A DNA stretch of 64,000 bases from Flexivirga meconopsidis. Its GTDB lineage: Bacteria > Actinomycetota > Actinomycetes > Actinomycetales > Dermatophilaceae. The DNA lies in the NCBI RefSeq assembly GCF_026162425.1, contig NZ_JAOBQJ010000003.1:496001-560000 (forward strand), read 5' to 3'. Below the pieces are notes generated by a model that worked only from the letters and a program-made list of their open reading frames with translations, made no database searches and had not been told where the DNA came from. Of this stretch, positions 32,998 through 45,139 are shown one piece after another (the first letter of the stretch is position 1; the number at the start of each line of letters is the position of its first letter). The translations under genes were made by a program, and so were the position numbers.

Positions 32998-33831
32998 GTG
33001 GACATCCCGGTGAAGGCGCCGCCGACACCAGTCTTCTTCGTGGCCGGCGGCACGGGCATTTCGGCCGAAACGCTCGGCAACATGATGCTGCAGCAGTTCC
33101 CGAGTGTCCGCTTCGTGCGGGAGAAGCTGCCCTTCATCAAGACGGCCGAGCAGGCGCGCGAGGCGGTCGCCCAGATGGACGCCGCCAAGACCAGCGAGGT
33201 CACGCCGCTGGTCTTCTCCACGGTCGCGGTCGAGGAGATCCGGGAGATCCTGTCGAGCACCGACTGCGCCTTCATCGACCTGTTCGGATCGCACCTGGAC
33301 ATGGTCGAGCAGGTGTTGCACGTCAACGCCGCGCACAACTCCACCAGCGCGCACGGGGTGCGCGACGAGGGGCAGTACGACGCCCGGATGAAGGCCGTCG
33401 AGTTCGCAATCGAGCACGACGACGGGCAGAGCCTGCGTCAGCTTGACCGGGCCGACCTGATCCTCACCGCGCCGTCGCGCTGCGGCAAGACGCCGACCAC
33501 CATGTATCTCGCGTTGCAGTACGGCCTGCGGGTGGCCAACTACCCCCTGGTCGAGGAGGACTTCGAGTCCAGCGACCTGCCGCGGCCGATCAAGCCGTAT
33601 GCCGACAAGTGCTTCGGCCTCTTGTCGACGCCGGCCCGGCTCAGCCAGGTGCGCAGCGAGCGACGGCCGGGCTCGGCATACGCCACGCTCGCGCAGTGCA
33701 CCTACGAGCTGCGGCGTGCCGAGGCGCTCTTTCGCACCCACCGCATCCCCTACATCAACTCCGCCAACATGTCGGTGGAGGAGATGGCGGCCATGATCAT
33801 GCAGACCCGCAAACTGAGCGCGGCTCGCTGA
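32998..33831 (+). CDS. ppsR: PEP synthase regulatory protein (bifunctional kinase/pyrophosphorylase, DUF299)
   Basis: 277 residues. Family motifs are an N-terminal GGTGISAET and a P-loop-like [17 protein letters not shown], followed by [11 protein letters not shown]. PpsR inactivates PEP synthase by ADP-dependent threonine phosphorylation and reactivates it by Pi-dependent dephosphorylation. The GTG at 32998 gives the family length; upstream codons are unrelated. It lies 47 nt before ppsA, and this adjacency makes the assignment firm. Confidence 0.93.
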   Translation: MDIPVKAPPTPVFFVAGGTGISAETLGNMMLQQFPSVRFVREKLPFIKTAEQAREAVAQMDAAKTSEVTPLVFSTVAVEEIREILSSTDCAFIDLFGSHLDMVEQVLHVNAAHNSTSAHGVRDEGQYDARMKAVEFAIEHDDGQSLRQLDRADLILTAPSRCGKTPTTMYLALQYGLRVANYPLVEEDFESSDLPRPIKPYADKCFGLLSTPARLSQVRSERRPGSAYATLAQCTYELRRAEALFRTHRIPYINSANMSVEEMAAMIMQTRKLSAAR

Positions 33832-33878
33832 GCGAGCTCCGTCATACCCGTAGAAGAAGGCTGGAAGGAACGGCTGGA

Positions 33879-36257
<2,379 letters not shown>

Positions 36258-36275
36258 CGGTTCTTCGGCACGGCT

Positions 36276-36310
36276 GAGCGGGAGGTGGGCGAGCAGCCCA
36301 CCTCCCGCTC
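36276..36310 (+). terminator. ppsA terminator
   Basis: A perfect 15-bp stem (36276-36290 with 36296-36310) around the loop GAGCA, 18 nt after the stop. No T-run, as usual for high-G+C actinobacteria. Confidence 0.75.
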
Positions 36311-36349
36311 GCGTGGTGAGACGCCGCCGACCCGTCATACGTGGGATGT

Positions 36350-36355
36350 TAGGTT
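36350..36355 (+). promoter_or_regulatory. -10 element of a leaderless GntR-type regulator
   Basis: TAGGTT lies 6 nt before the ATG at 36362 and there is no ribosome site, so the message is predicted to be leaderless. Confidence 0.5.
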
Positions 36356-36361
36356 CAATGT

Positions 36362-37045
36362 ATGACGCAGCCCATCACCCCGCCCAGACGCACCAGCGAG
36401 TTGGTCGTCGAACGCATGGAGCAGCTCATCCGCGGCGGCGAGTGGCCGGTCGGCACGTGCATCCCCGCCGAGCCCGAGCTGGTGCGCGACTTCGGCGTCG
36501 GCCGCAACACCATTCGTGAGGCCGTGCGGGCGCTGGAGCACACCGGCATGCTGCAGCCGCGCCGCGGGGACGGCACCTACGTGCGCAGTGCCAATCCTTT
36601 TGCCGCAGCGATGAGTCGCGGCGCGTCGTCGGAGGCGCTCGACCTGATGCAGGTGCGCCGGGCACTCGAGTCCGAGGCCGCCGCGAGCGCCGCGAGAGGC
36701 GCCTCGGCGCACACGCGGGCGAAGCTGCGAGCGGTGCTCGACCGGGCGGAGGCCGCGCTCGCGGCCGGCGACCTCGAGACCTACACGCGCGAGGACGTCG
36801 GCTTCCACACCCAGCTGGTGGCCGCCTCGGGCAACAAGCTGATGGTCGAGATCTTCGACGGGGTGGTCGAGGCGATCGCCGCGACACACACCGAGCTCAC
36901 CGCGACATCGGCTGCGCACACCGGGCGGCACCCGCAGGGACACCGCGCCGCGATCGAGGCGATCGACGCCGGTGACGCGGAGGCGGCTCGGACCGCGGTC
37001 AACCACTACATCGACGAACTCGAAGCAGAGATCAAGAACTCATGA
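36362..37045 (+). CDS. GntR-family regulator, FadR subfamily
   Basis: 227 residues. The winged helix (VVERMEQLIRGGEWPVG, VRDFGVGRNTIREAVRALEHTGML, RRGDGTYV) occupies residues 10-75; the rest is an all-helical FCD ligand domain with histidines in ETYTREDVGFHTQLV and GHRAAIEAI that usually hold a metal. Such proteins sense carboxylates. It overlaps the following transporter gene by 4 nt, so it most likely controls that transporter. Confidence 0.88.
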   Translation: MTQPITPPRRTSELVVERMEQLIRGGEWPVGTCIPAEPELVRDFGVGRNTIREAVRALEHTGMLQPRRGDGTYVRSANPFAAAMSRGASSEALDLMQVRRALESEAAASAARGASAHTRAKLRAVLDRAEAALAAGDLETYTREDVGFHTQLVAASGNKLMVEIFDGVVEAIAATHTELTATSAAHTGRHPQGHRAAIEAIDAGDAEAARTAVNHYIDELEAEIKNS

Positions 37046-38271
37046 CTGGCACTGACGTCGCGGCACAGAACGCCGCACGACCCAAGGATGCCGAGGCGCC
37101 GAATGGTGAACTTCGTGGTGCGGCAGCCGTATTCGCCGCTGTCGGCATCATGCTGGTGGCGGCCAACCTACGACCGGCGGTGGTGTCGGTCGGGCCGCTG
37201 CTCGACACGATCTCCGAGGACCAGGGTTTCAGCAGCGCCGCGGCCGGACTGCTCACCACCTTGCCGGTCCTCTTCTTCGGTCTGTCCGCGCCGGTCGCGC
37301 CCCGGTTGGCCGCCCGCTTCGGCATTGAGCGCACCATCTTCGGCTCGCTGATCCTGCTGCTGGCCGCGATCGTGCTACGTCTGGTGCCGAACGTCGCCGC
37401 GCTCTTTGCCGGTTCGATGGCGGTGGGTGGCGCCATCGGCGTGTGCAACGTCGTGCTGCCGGCCCTGATCAAGCGCGACTTCGCGCACCGCTCCGGCATG
37501 ATGACCGGCCTCTACTCGATGACGCTCTCGGGTGGCGCCGCGGTCGCGGCCGGCGTCACCGTGCCGATCGACGACGCCCTCGGCGGAAACTGGCGGCTGA
37601 CCCTGGCCGTCTGGGCGGTGCTGGCGGTTGTCGCACTCGTGCAGTGGGTGCCACAGCTGCGCCGGGTGCACACCGTCAGCGGCGACTCGGGTAGTGGTGG
37701 TCTCTACCGGGACCGCACGGCGTGGGCGATCACCGTCTACATGGGCGCGCAGTCGCTCATCTTCTACACCTTCGGTGCGTGGCTGCCGACCTACCTACTG
37801 GACCGGGGTATGACGCATGGCGCGGCGGGCACCACACTCGCGTTGGGTCAGGTTGCCGGTTTGCTCACCTCGCTGACCGCGCCGATGATCGCCGGCAGGA
37901 TGCGTGACCAACGGCCAATTGCCTTGGCATTCCTGGTCTTCTGCGCCGTCGGCTTCATCGGGCTGGTCTCCACCGACGCCGCGCCACTGCTTTGGGTCTG
38001 CCTGGTGATGATGGGTCCCGGCTCCGGCATCAGCCTGGCGCTGCTCTTCATGGTGCTGCGCAGCAACTCCACCGCACAGACCGGTCAGGTGTCGGGTATG
38101 GCGCAGTCGATCGGCTACGGACTGGCGGCCGTGGGTCCCATCCTGATCGGCGCCGTGCACGACGCCTCCGGTTCGTGGAACCTCGCGATGGGCGCGTTGG
38201 CACTCGCCGTGGTGCCGCAGGCGTGGTCCGCGCTGCGGGCCGCGAGACCCGGGAGGATGCGGGCGGACTGA
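37042..38271 (+). CDS. MFS transporter, CynX/NimT family
   Basis: 409 residues, about 12 membrane segments. The N-terminal VAANLRPAVVSVGPLLDTI is the hallmark of the CynX/NimT (cyanate / 2-nitroimidazole) branch, followed by LAARFGIERTIFGSL in loop 2-3. Known members export or import small compounds and the substrate cannot be read from sequence. It is translationally coupled to the GntR gene and ends 4 nt from the converging ABC operon with no terminator between. Confidence 0.85.
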   Translation: MTGTDVAAQNAARPKDAEAPNGELRGAAAVFAAVGIMLVAANLRPAVVSVGPLLDTISEDQGFSSAAAGLLTTLPVLFFGLSAPVAPRLAARFGIERTIFGSLILLLAAIVLRLVPNVAALFAGSMAVGGAIGVCNVVLPALIKRDFAHRSGMMTGLYSMTLSGGAAVAAGVTVPIDDALGGNWRLTLAVWAVLAVVALVQWVPQLRRVHTVSGDSGSGGLYRDRTAWAITVYMGAQSLIFYTFGAWLPTYLLDRGMTHGAAGTTLALGQVAGLLTSLTAPMIAGRMRDQRPIALAFLVFCAVGFIGLVSTDAAPLLWVCLVMMGPGSGISLALLFMVLRSNSTAQTGQVSGMAQSIGYGLAAVGPILIGAVHDASGSWNLAMGALALAVVPQAWSALRAARPGRMRAD

Positions 38272-38275
38272 AGCG

Positions 38276-38995
38276 CTACTCCTCCGAGATCGTCATCGAT
38301 GCGAGCCGCTGGCCGGCGAGCACGATGCCGAGCACGAGTGCGACGAGGGTGGCCGCCACGGCATACCAGATCGACACCGGTGGGTTGTCGTCGATCGCTG
38401 TCGAGATGTGCTGGATGGCGGAGGTGCCCCACGCCCGCGGAGACAGCCACTTGACCGGCGAAAACAGTGACGCGAGAGTGGATTCCCAGATCAACCAGAA
38501 GAGCAGGCAGCCGATGATGCTGCGCTTCATCGTGGTCGCGAGTGCGGTGAAGACACCGACGTAGGCGACCGTCGCGATCAGTGCGCCGACGAGGCCGGCC
38601 AGCGCCATACGGTCGTCGGTGCCGCGCAGGATGAGCCCGGCCACGAGCATCGGCAATGCGGTGAAGACCACGCCCGCGCCGAGGGTGACGATCGCCTTGC
38701 TGGCGATGATCGAGACGCGCGAGACCGGTTTGGTCAGCAGGTAGATGATCGACCCGTCGTCGAACTCCGAGTTGATCAGCGTCGTCGTCGCCACCAGCGC
38801 GACCACCGGCACGGCGACGCCGATGCCGAAGTTGCGCAGCAGTTGTTCGGCCGTGTTGGCAGTGACGTCACCGGAATTGGCCTGTCGGATGACGACGGCG
38901 AGAGCCACGAGGATGACCGGCATGGCGACCATCAGCCACACGCGGGCGCGACCGAACAATGACCGGAGGCCGAGCCGGAGAATCGGGAGGCTCAT
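38276..38995 (-). CDS. ABC-2 type transporter permease
   Basis: 239 residues with six hydrophobic segments: an N-terminal amphipathic stretch, then LMVAMPVILVALAVVI, and the ABC-2 loop SEFDDGSIIYLLTKPVSR between helices 2 and 3. It is the last gene of a leftward operon and pairs with the ATPase encoded 13 nt upstream. The family exports drugs, lipids or polymers. Confidence 0.85.
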   Translation of the reverse strand: MSLPILRLGLRSLFGRARVWLMVAMPVILVALAVVIRQANSGDVTANTAEQLLRNFGIGVAVPVVALVATTTLINSEFDDGSIIYLLTKPVSRVSIIASKAIVTLGAGVVFTALPMLVAGLILRGTDDRMALAGLVGALIATVAYVGVFTALATTMKRSIIGCLLFWLIWESTLASLFSPVKWLSPRAWGTSAIQHISTAIDDNPPVSIWYAVAATLVALVLGIVLAGQRLASMTISEE

Positions 38996-39008
38996 GCAGG
39001 GTGCTCCA

Positions 39009-39923
<915 letters not shown>

Positions 39924-39951
39924 GAGATCGGGCCTGACGTCCTCGGGGCGG

Positions 39952-40866
39952 TCACAGGGACGCCGCTTTCCGGATGCGCTCCACCAGCACCCAGCTCGTG
40001 CCGATGACCCAGATCAGGGCAACGATGATGAACACTAGGGTCCAGCCGGTGCTCGGATGCGGGATGGCCGGGGTCGGTGTCGGCTGGTCGAACAGTCCGC
40101 TGATCAGCTCCGCGACCAGCGTGAACGGGTTGAACATCGACGCGATCATCGCGGCGGACTTGTTGCCGGTCTCGTAGACCGCTCCTTGCGCGATCGTGAC
40201 GATCCCCGAGGTGAGCATCAGCGCCACGATCACGGCGACCACGGCGAGCCCGGACCGGGTGGTGATCGCCGAAACCATGCCGCTGAAGGTCGCCAGGATC
40301 AGGGACAGCACCAGCACCCCGACGATCGCGGCGAAGAAGTTCTTGGTGTGCTGGGAGCGGTCGAGCCCGGAGGAGAGCGCTGCGGCATACCAGATCACCA
40401 TCGGGACCGCGATCACCGCGAACAACGCGGTGGTCAGCGCCGCAAGCCGCACCAGCACGTAGGTCGAGCGGTCGAGCGGTCGCGCGAAGTAGAGCACGAT
40501 CGTCCGATAGCGCAGGTCGCGCGCGAACAGCACCGGTGCCTGCGATGCAGCGAAAACCGTGATCAGCAGCTGTGTCCAGTAGGGGTAACCGAAGTAATTG
40601 GAAAGCGGCGCAAAGTAATTCGCCTGGTCACCGAGCGACATCCGCTTCAGCTGTATGGCGAGGCCGGCGAGCACGAGGGCCGGGATCAGCATGAGCGCGG
40701 CGACCAGGAAGGGCATCACCTTCGACTTGTTCGACCGGCCGAGGCCGAAGCAGTGTCGCAGCGAGGTCAGGTAGAGCGACAGCGCGATCGCGCCCGTGCT
40801 CTGCCGACGGCCGGTGAACGTGCGGTAGCCGATGTCGTGGATGACGCTCTGCCGTGGGGTGCTCAT
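39952..40866 (-). CDS. ABC-2 type transporter permease
   Basis: 304 residues, six hydrophobic segments, with the ABC-2 loop ARDLRYRTIVLYFARPLDR matching the arrangement in the second permease of the operon (DDGSIIYLLTKPVSR). The ATG at 40866 overlaps the ATPase stop by 4 nt, so these two are coupled. The N-terminal region is longer than in the partner permease, with a TYRTF-like cytoplasmic stretch before helix 1. Confidence 0.85.
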   Translation of the reverse strand: MSTPRQSVIHDIGYRTFTGRRQSTGAIALSLYLTSLRHCFGLGRSNKSKVMPFLVAALMLIPALVLAGLAIQLKRMSLGDQANYFAPLSNYFGYPYWTQLLITVFAASQAPVLFARDLRYRTIVLYFARPLDRSTYVLVRLAALTTALFAVIAVPMVIWYAAALSSGLDRSQHTKNFFAAIVGVLVLSLILATFSGMVSAITTRSGLAVVAVIVALMLTSGIVTIAQGAVYETGNKSAAMIASMFNPFTLVAELISGLFDQPTPTPAIPHPSTGWTLVFIIVALIWVIGTSWVLVERIRKAASL

Positions 40867-41786
40867 GCGGAGACTCCCGTCGGCGCTTGGTGGAAGACTT
40901 CCTCGAGGCTGTGGTGCACCTCTTGGATGCGCACCAGCCCGAGCCCCTGAGCGACGACGACGTCGCGGATGACGTCGAGCGTCTCGGGGCGGTCGAGGCG
41001 CACTTCGATGCGGTCGCCGACCGGCCACGCCTGGATGCCGCGGTCGACCAGCGCCTGCCCGACCACCTGGTCGCTGCCTGGCGGGCCGAGCACCTCAACC
41101 AGGACGTTGCCGGTGGTGTGGGTCAGGTCGGTCGTCGGCGAGGCGCGCAGGAGCCGGCCGGCGTCGATGACCACGACGTAGTCGACGGTGCGCTCCAACT
41201 CGCCGAGCAGATGGCTGGTGACCGCGACCGAGATGCCGAAGTCGTGACCGATCCGGCCGATCAGGTCGAGCATCTCGTCGCGCGCTCGCGGGTCGAGGCC
41301 GTTGGTGGGCTCGTCCAGCAGCACCAGCTGTGGGCTGTGCACGATCGCCTGCGCCAGCTTGGCCCGCTGTTTCATGCCGGTGGAGTAGCCGCCCATCGCC
41401 CGGTGACGCTCCTCGGCGAGGCCAACGTGTCGCAGCACGTCCGAGGTGCGCTCGCGCGCGGCATTGCGGGGCAGTCCGGACATCATCGCCATGTGCATGA
41501 CGAACTCGGCTGCCGACACGTCGGCCGGCAGGACGTCGTGCTCGGGCATGTAGCCGACCAGCTCACGCACCTGGGCGCCCTGTGTCACCGGATCCATGCC
41601 GAGCACCCGGACACTGCCGTCGGTCGGTGTCAGCAGCCCGAGCAGCACCTTGATCAGCGTCGACTTGCCGGCGCCATTGACGCCGACGATGCCGGTGATG
41701 CCTTCGGGGATGCTGAGCGTCAGGTCGTCGAGCGCGCGCACCCGCGGGTACTGCTTGGTCAGGCGCTGCGTGTCGACGACCCCCAT
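40863..41786 (-). CDS. ABC transporter ATP-binding protein, first gene of a four-gene operon
   Basis: 307 residues. Walker A GIVGVNGAGKST, signature GYSTGMKQRAKLA, Walker B LVLLDEPTNGLDP and the switch histidine in VTSHLLGEL are intact; a C-terminal domain of about 90 residues follows. The ATG at 41786 has TAGGGT 7 nt upstream and no ribosome site, so it is probably leaderless; a longer frame to 41882 is unlikely. Two ATPase/permease pairs in one operon suggest either two related exporters or one heteromeric machine. Confidence 0.9.
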   Translation of the reverse strand: MGVVDTQRLTKQYPRVRALDDLTLSIPEGITGIVGVNGAGKSTLIKVLLGLLTPTDGSVRVLGMDPVTQGAQVRELVGYMPEHDVLPADVSAAEFVMHMAMMSGLPRNAARERTSDVLRHVGLAEERHRAMGGYSTGMKQRAKLAQAIVHSPQLVLLDEPTNGLDPRARDEMLDLIGRIGHDFGISVAVTSHLLGELERTVDYVVVIDAGRLLRASPTTDLTHTTGNVLVEVLGPPGSDQVVGQALVDRGIQAWPVGDRIEVRLDRPETLDVIRDVVVAQGLGLVRIQEVHHSLEEVFHQAPTGVSA

Positions 41787-41793
41787 GCGCGTC

Positions 41794-41799
41794 ACCCTA
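41794..41799 (-). promoter_or_regulatory. -10 element of the ABC operon, leaderless
   Basis: TAGGGT on the minus strand, 7 nt before the ATG at 41786. Confidence 0.5.
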
Positions 41800-41823
41800 A
41801 CGAGCTTCGGCGCGTGGCTCCCG

Positions 41824-42673
41824 TCATACAGCCGGAATGTCGACCTCGAGGTCGTCCAGCGGGAACGGCGGCTGCCCGGCACCGGTGATGTGCAGGCTGC
41901 CCCACGGGGTCAGCTCCGACACCCGGCCAGGGGCAGGAGTGCCACCGGCGTGTACGACGATCTTGGCGCCCGGCGTGAGGCCTTCCGCGGCGGCGACGTG
42001 CCCCTGCCAGTGGTACTGGCCGTCGGTCGGCTGCATTGCGCCGGCCAGCTGCGCCTGCACGGTGATGCGCTCGCCGTCCGGCAACTCGATCTCGACCGGG
42101 CCGTACCAGGCGGCGTCGAGCAGACCCGGCTGCGCGTAACCGAACCACAGGTCGTCGCGTCGCGGGTGGCCGGCGTGCCCGACCTGCGGGATGCGCCGGG
42201 CGCGCTGCCACGGGAGGCGGCGCCGCTCGGTAACCCGCGGCCAGTCGGAGGTCGAGCGCGGACGGTCGGTCTCCAGCTGCACGGCCTCGCGCACGTCGAC
42301 CGAGATCCTCGGTGACCCGCATCAGCTCGAGGGCCTCGGCGACATACGAGAGGGCCTCACGGTCGCGCACCACGAACAGGTTGGGGAAGCCGCTGCGCTG
42401 CACGCCGCGGTAGAGACGGCCCTTCTGCAGCACGTCGTGCAGGAACTGACCGTCCCGGCCGGTGACGGTGGCGACCTCCGGGCCACCGACCAGCACGACC
42501 ACGCCGGCGCCGACGCCGTCGACCAGCCAGTGGTCGTCCTCCCACGCGGCGGTGGGTGCGGTGTCGTTCGTGGCGTCGGTGCGACGCACCTGGACCTGGT
42601 CGAGCTGCTCGACCGTGTCGGCCGCGCGCGAGGTGCTGAGCGCGTCGGCGCCGATTAGATTGACGGTGATCAC
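41824..42673 (-). pseudogene. DUF4873-like protein, broken by one frameshift
   Basis: The first part starts at a GTG (42673-42671) overlapping the diiron oxygenase stop, and reads about 125 codons (ITVNLIGADALS, GVVVLVGGPEVATVTGRDGQ, FPNLFVVRDREAL) into a TEDLG segment. There homology jumps frame and continues as REAVQLE to a stop at 41824, ending in a DUF4873-like domain (YGPVEIELPDGERITVQAQL, DGQYHWQGH, PWGSLHITGAGQPPFP). One missing base near 42286-42313 explains it. It is either a real pseudogene or a sequencing error. The intact protein would be about 280 residues, partner of the oxygenase. Confidence 0.75.
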
Positions 42674-43599
42674 GGCAGGAATCCCGCCTTGCGCCAACCC
42701 TTTTCGGCGAGCGGGCCCATGAAGCCGGTCTCGCGCAGGAAGCCCGCGAGGTCTGCGAAGCCCTCCTGCTTCATGGCGTTGTAGTGCGGGTTGGCGCGCG
42801 CGATCTTCGCGCACTGGTCGCCGTCGAGGCCGGCCCTGCGGTACATCGCCGGGTTGGTCAGCCACTGGTTGAACAAGATGGCGACCGCGCCGTGCGCATT
42901 GGCGAGGAAGTACTTCTCCCGCTTGTCCTTGGTGTGGGTACGACGGCGAAGTCCGTCACGGGCGAAGCTGATGTGGCGGGCTTCCTCGGTGACGTGGATG
43001 CGCATCAGCCGCGACACGATCGGCTGCAGCTGCGGGTCGTCCAGGCCGCGCCGCTGCATCGCGTCGAAGATCTCCTCGCCGACCAGCGCGAAGAGCCACA
43101 GTGCCGATCCGTGCAGGGTGAACGGCAGCAGCCGCAGCACGCGGCGGTTGAGCTCGGACATCCGATAGACGCGGGCACCGCAGCGGTCCACCACCTTGGC
43201 GAACATTGCCATGTGGCGGCACTCGTCGCCCATCTCGGTCAGGGAGTACTGCGCCTCCTGGCCGGCCGGGTCCTTCTCGGTCAGCCGGTGCAGCAGTGCG
43301 AGGTCGAGCAGCGTCTCGAACCAGAGGCCGACTGACAGGACGTTGGCCATCTCCTCGCGGGAGACGTCGATGCGCTGCTGCTCGGTCAGTGACTCCCAGA
43401 ACGGCGTGCCGTAGAGAGTGAGGAGCGTCGGCGGGAGGAAGTACTTGCCGTCCTCCAGCGGTGCGTCCCAGTCGATGTCGACGATCGGGGCGTAGGAACG
43501 GCGGACCGACCCCTTCAGAAGGCGCTCGGAGACGGTCTCGCGGTCGGGCGACTGCCGGTCGGCGGAACGGCCGGTGGTGGGCTCGAGAGTTGTCGTCAT
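42670..43599 (-). CDS. AurF-family diiron oxygenase (p-aminobenzoate N-oxygenase-like)
   Basis: A 309-residue four-helix diiron protein. The iron ligands known from AurF line up: E95, E126 and H129 (GDECRHMAMF), E175 or E176 (GEEIFD), and H202, E206, H209 (IHVTEEARHISF). AurF oxidises an aryl amine to a nitro group, but many relatives have unknown substrates. The ATG at 43599 has TACGCT 7 nt upstream and is probably leaderless. It overlaps the broken DUF4873 gene by 4 nt and is divergent from a TetR regulator likely to control it. Confidence 0.88.
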   Translation of the reverse strand: MTTTLEPTTGRSADRQSPDRETVSERLLKGSVRRSYAPIVDIDWDAPLEDGKYFLPPTLLTLYGTPFWESLTEQQRIDVSREEMANVLSVGLWFETLLDLALLHRLTEKDPAGQEAQYSLTEMGDECRHMAMFAKVVDRCGARVYRMSELNRRVLRLLPFTLHGSALWLFALVGEEIFDAMQRRGLDDPQLQPIVSRLMRIHVTEEARHISFARDGLRRRTHTKDKREKYFLANAHGAVAILFNQWLTNPAMYRRAGLDGDQCAKIARANPHYNAMKQEGFADLAGFLRETGFMGPLAEKGWRKAGFLP

Positions 43600-43606
43600 A
43601 CTCCGC

Positions 43607-43659
43607 AGCGTACCGTCGGTAACATCTGAATACCAGTGGTACGAGGAGTTTGCTACCGT
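43607..43659. promoter_or_regulatory. Divergent promoters and TetR operator candidate between the diiron oxygenase and TetR
   Basis: TACGCT on the minus strand (43607-43612) serves the oxygenase and TACCGT (43654-43659) the TetR gene. Between them TACCAGTGGTA (43631-43641) is a perfect 5-bp-arm palindrome; GGTAACA and TGCTACC near the ends form an outer, imperfect dyad. A TetR dimer bound here would cover both promoters. Confidence 0.55.
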
Positions 43660-43669
43660 CATACCTCTG

Positions 43670-44347
43670 ATGCCCGAGACCACGCCCTGGAATCGCGCCC
43701 GCGAAGCGCAGCGCAAGACGCAGCGCAGCGCGCGCCGCGTCGTGCTGGTCGACGCCGCGATCGCGGCGATCGAGGCCGATGGCCCGGACGTGAGCGTGGC
43801 GCAGATCGCGCGCACCGCCGGAGTCACCAAGCCCGTGCTCTACCGGCAGTTCGACGACAAGGACGACCTGATGCGCGCCGTCGGGGTGTCCGAGGGCGAG
43901 CGCATCCTGGCGGCGATCCGCAAGGAGCTGAACGCGCCTGGCGCGTCCTCGCTCGAGGTGGTGACCCGGGCGGTCGATGCGTTCCTGCACGCGATCGATC
44001 AGCACCCCCAGGTCTACCTGGCGATGATGCGCCGCCGGTCCGGTGACGACGTACGTCTGACTCAGCAGGGCGTGACCGACTACCTCTACCGGCTGATCCA
44101 CGAGGTCTTCGTCTCCAGCGGCATCGACGCCGCCGGCGCGCAGACCTGGGCGCACTGCATCGTCGCGATGGGTGTCGCCGCCGGAGAGCTCTACCTGTCG
44201 ACTCCCGAGCAAGCCGCGCGCGACCGCATCGGGCAGCAGGTCACCGATCTGATCATCGGGGGCCTTGCCGGCATCGCCGGTTCGTCGGGCGTCGAACTCG
44301 ACGCCGTCGCAACGGGATTGGGGCGCGCGTTCAGCGGCGCGAGCTGA
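43670..44347 (+). CDS. TetR-family regulator
   Basis: 225 residues. The helix-turn-helix is VSVAQIARTAGVTKPVLYRQFDDKDDLMRAV near residues 35-65; the rest is a helical ligand domain. The ATG at 43670 fits the palindromic site upstream; a longer in-frame start at 43574 would run into the oxygenase promoter. Its divergent position predicts repression of the AurF-type gene and itself. Confidence 0.88.
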   Translation: MPETTPWNRAREAQRKTQRSARRVVLVDAAIAAIEADGPDVSVAQIARTAGVTKPVLYRQFDDKDDLMRAVGVSEGERILAAIRKELNAPGASSLEVVTRAVDAFLHAIDQHPQVYLAMMRRRSGDDVRLTQQGVTDYLYRLIHEVFVSSGIDAAGAQTWAHCIVAMGVAAGELYLSTPEQAARDRIGQQVTDLIIGGLAGIAGSSGVELDAVATGLGRAFSGAS

Positions 44348-44399
44348 GCTGTCAGGGCGCAACCGACCGGTTCATCTTCGCGACAAGTTCCGGCGCGCG

Positions 44400-44525
44400 G
44401 ACGAGCGTGTCTCGGTCGATGTGGTGACGCTGAATCTCGATGACGTCCCGGATGAGGTCCAGCGCGTTGTGCTCATTGCTAGCCTCGACGCTTCAACGGG
44501 TATGACGTTCGGTGGCGCCGCCCCC
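44400..44525 (+). pseudogene. TerD-domain remnant
   Basis: A 42-codon stretch reads DERVSVDVVTLNLDDVPDEV then VVLIASLDASTGMTFGGA, the core of TerD/TerZ tellurite-resistance/stress proteins (acidic calcium-site region, VP..V...V..S pattern). No start, glycine-rich N-terminus or C-terminal half remains, and flanking frames are unrelated. It looks like the relic of a deleted gene. Apart from the repeats and the S10 promoter, nothing else is recognisable in 44348-45139. Confidence 0.6.
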
Positions 44526-44643
44526 AGATGCCTGACTGATTCGCTTCTGCTCGGCCGGCGCGCATCTCGTAAGCGGAAGTGCGCGCGTCACGGGTGCTTG
44601 CGGCTTCGTGATTGACGTCCGTGAGTGCCGACTGACGTCCGTC

Positions 44644-44722
44644 GCAACGAGTGACGGTCGTGCACGGACGTCACTCGTTGCCGCGGGCGTCACTCGGCGA
44701 GCGGCACCGTCACTCGGCGAGC
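44644..44722. repeat. Intergenic repeat cluster built on GTCACTCG
   Basis: GCAACGAGTGAC (44644-44655) and GTCACTCGTTGC (44670-44681) form a perfect 12-bp inverted repeat. CGTCACTCGGCGAGC occurs twice directly (44688-44702 and 44708-44722). Related GTGAGTGCC and GTGACTGAGTGCC strings flank them. No coding potential. Confidence 0.8.
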
Positions 44723-45075
44723 AGGCGCGTGACTGAGTGCCGGGTGCCCGCCGGGGCGTGTGCGCAGCGTCATACACCTCGGCTCCGCCTCGATTTGGCG
44801 CATGCTGCGGCCTCTGGCACACTGGCCAGGTTGCTTGACGCGCAGTGATCACGCGTGTGCCGATGACTCGGAGGGATTCGAGGCCGGCGCGCGGCGGAAC
44901 TGCCGCCCCGAAAGCATGTCGATCCGGCCCTGGTGCCGAGGGTCGGATGAGGTCGGGAAGCGCAAGCTGCAGGTGCGAAACCATGCGGTATCGCCCGGCC
45001 AACCACGCCAGATATGTCGGCGTCGTGCTGCGGAGCACACGCGACACACCCGAGCGCGGGGGTCGGTTCGGATCG

Positions 45076-45104
45076 TTGGAATCACGCCAAACCAGACCTA
45101 AGTA
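45076..45104 (+). promoter_or_regulatory. S10 operon promoter
   Basis: TTGGAA (45076-45081), a 17-bp spacer and TAAGTA (45099-45104), with the rpsJ ATG 35 nt downstream. The short leader leaves little room for an L4-type attenuator like that of E. coli. Confidence 0.5.
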
Positions 45105-45139
45105 GTAACTGAAGTACGGCGAGAGAGAGACACGGGCGA

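Noticed and set aside
44840-45060. tRNA gene
   Set aside because: GGGATTCGAGGCC near 44873 resembles a T-loop, but there is no matching acceptor stem, anticodon arm or CCA end.
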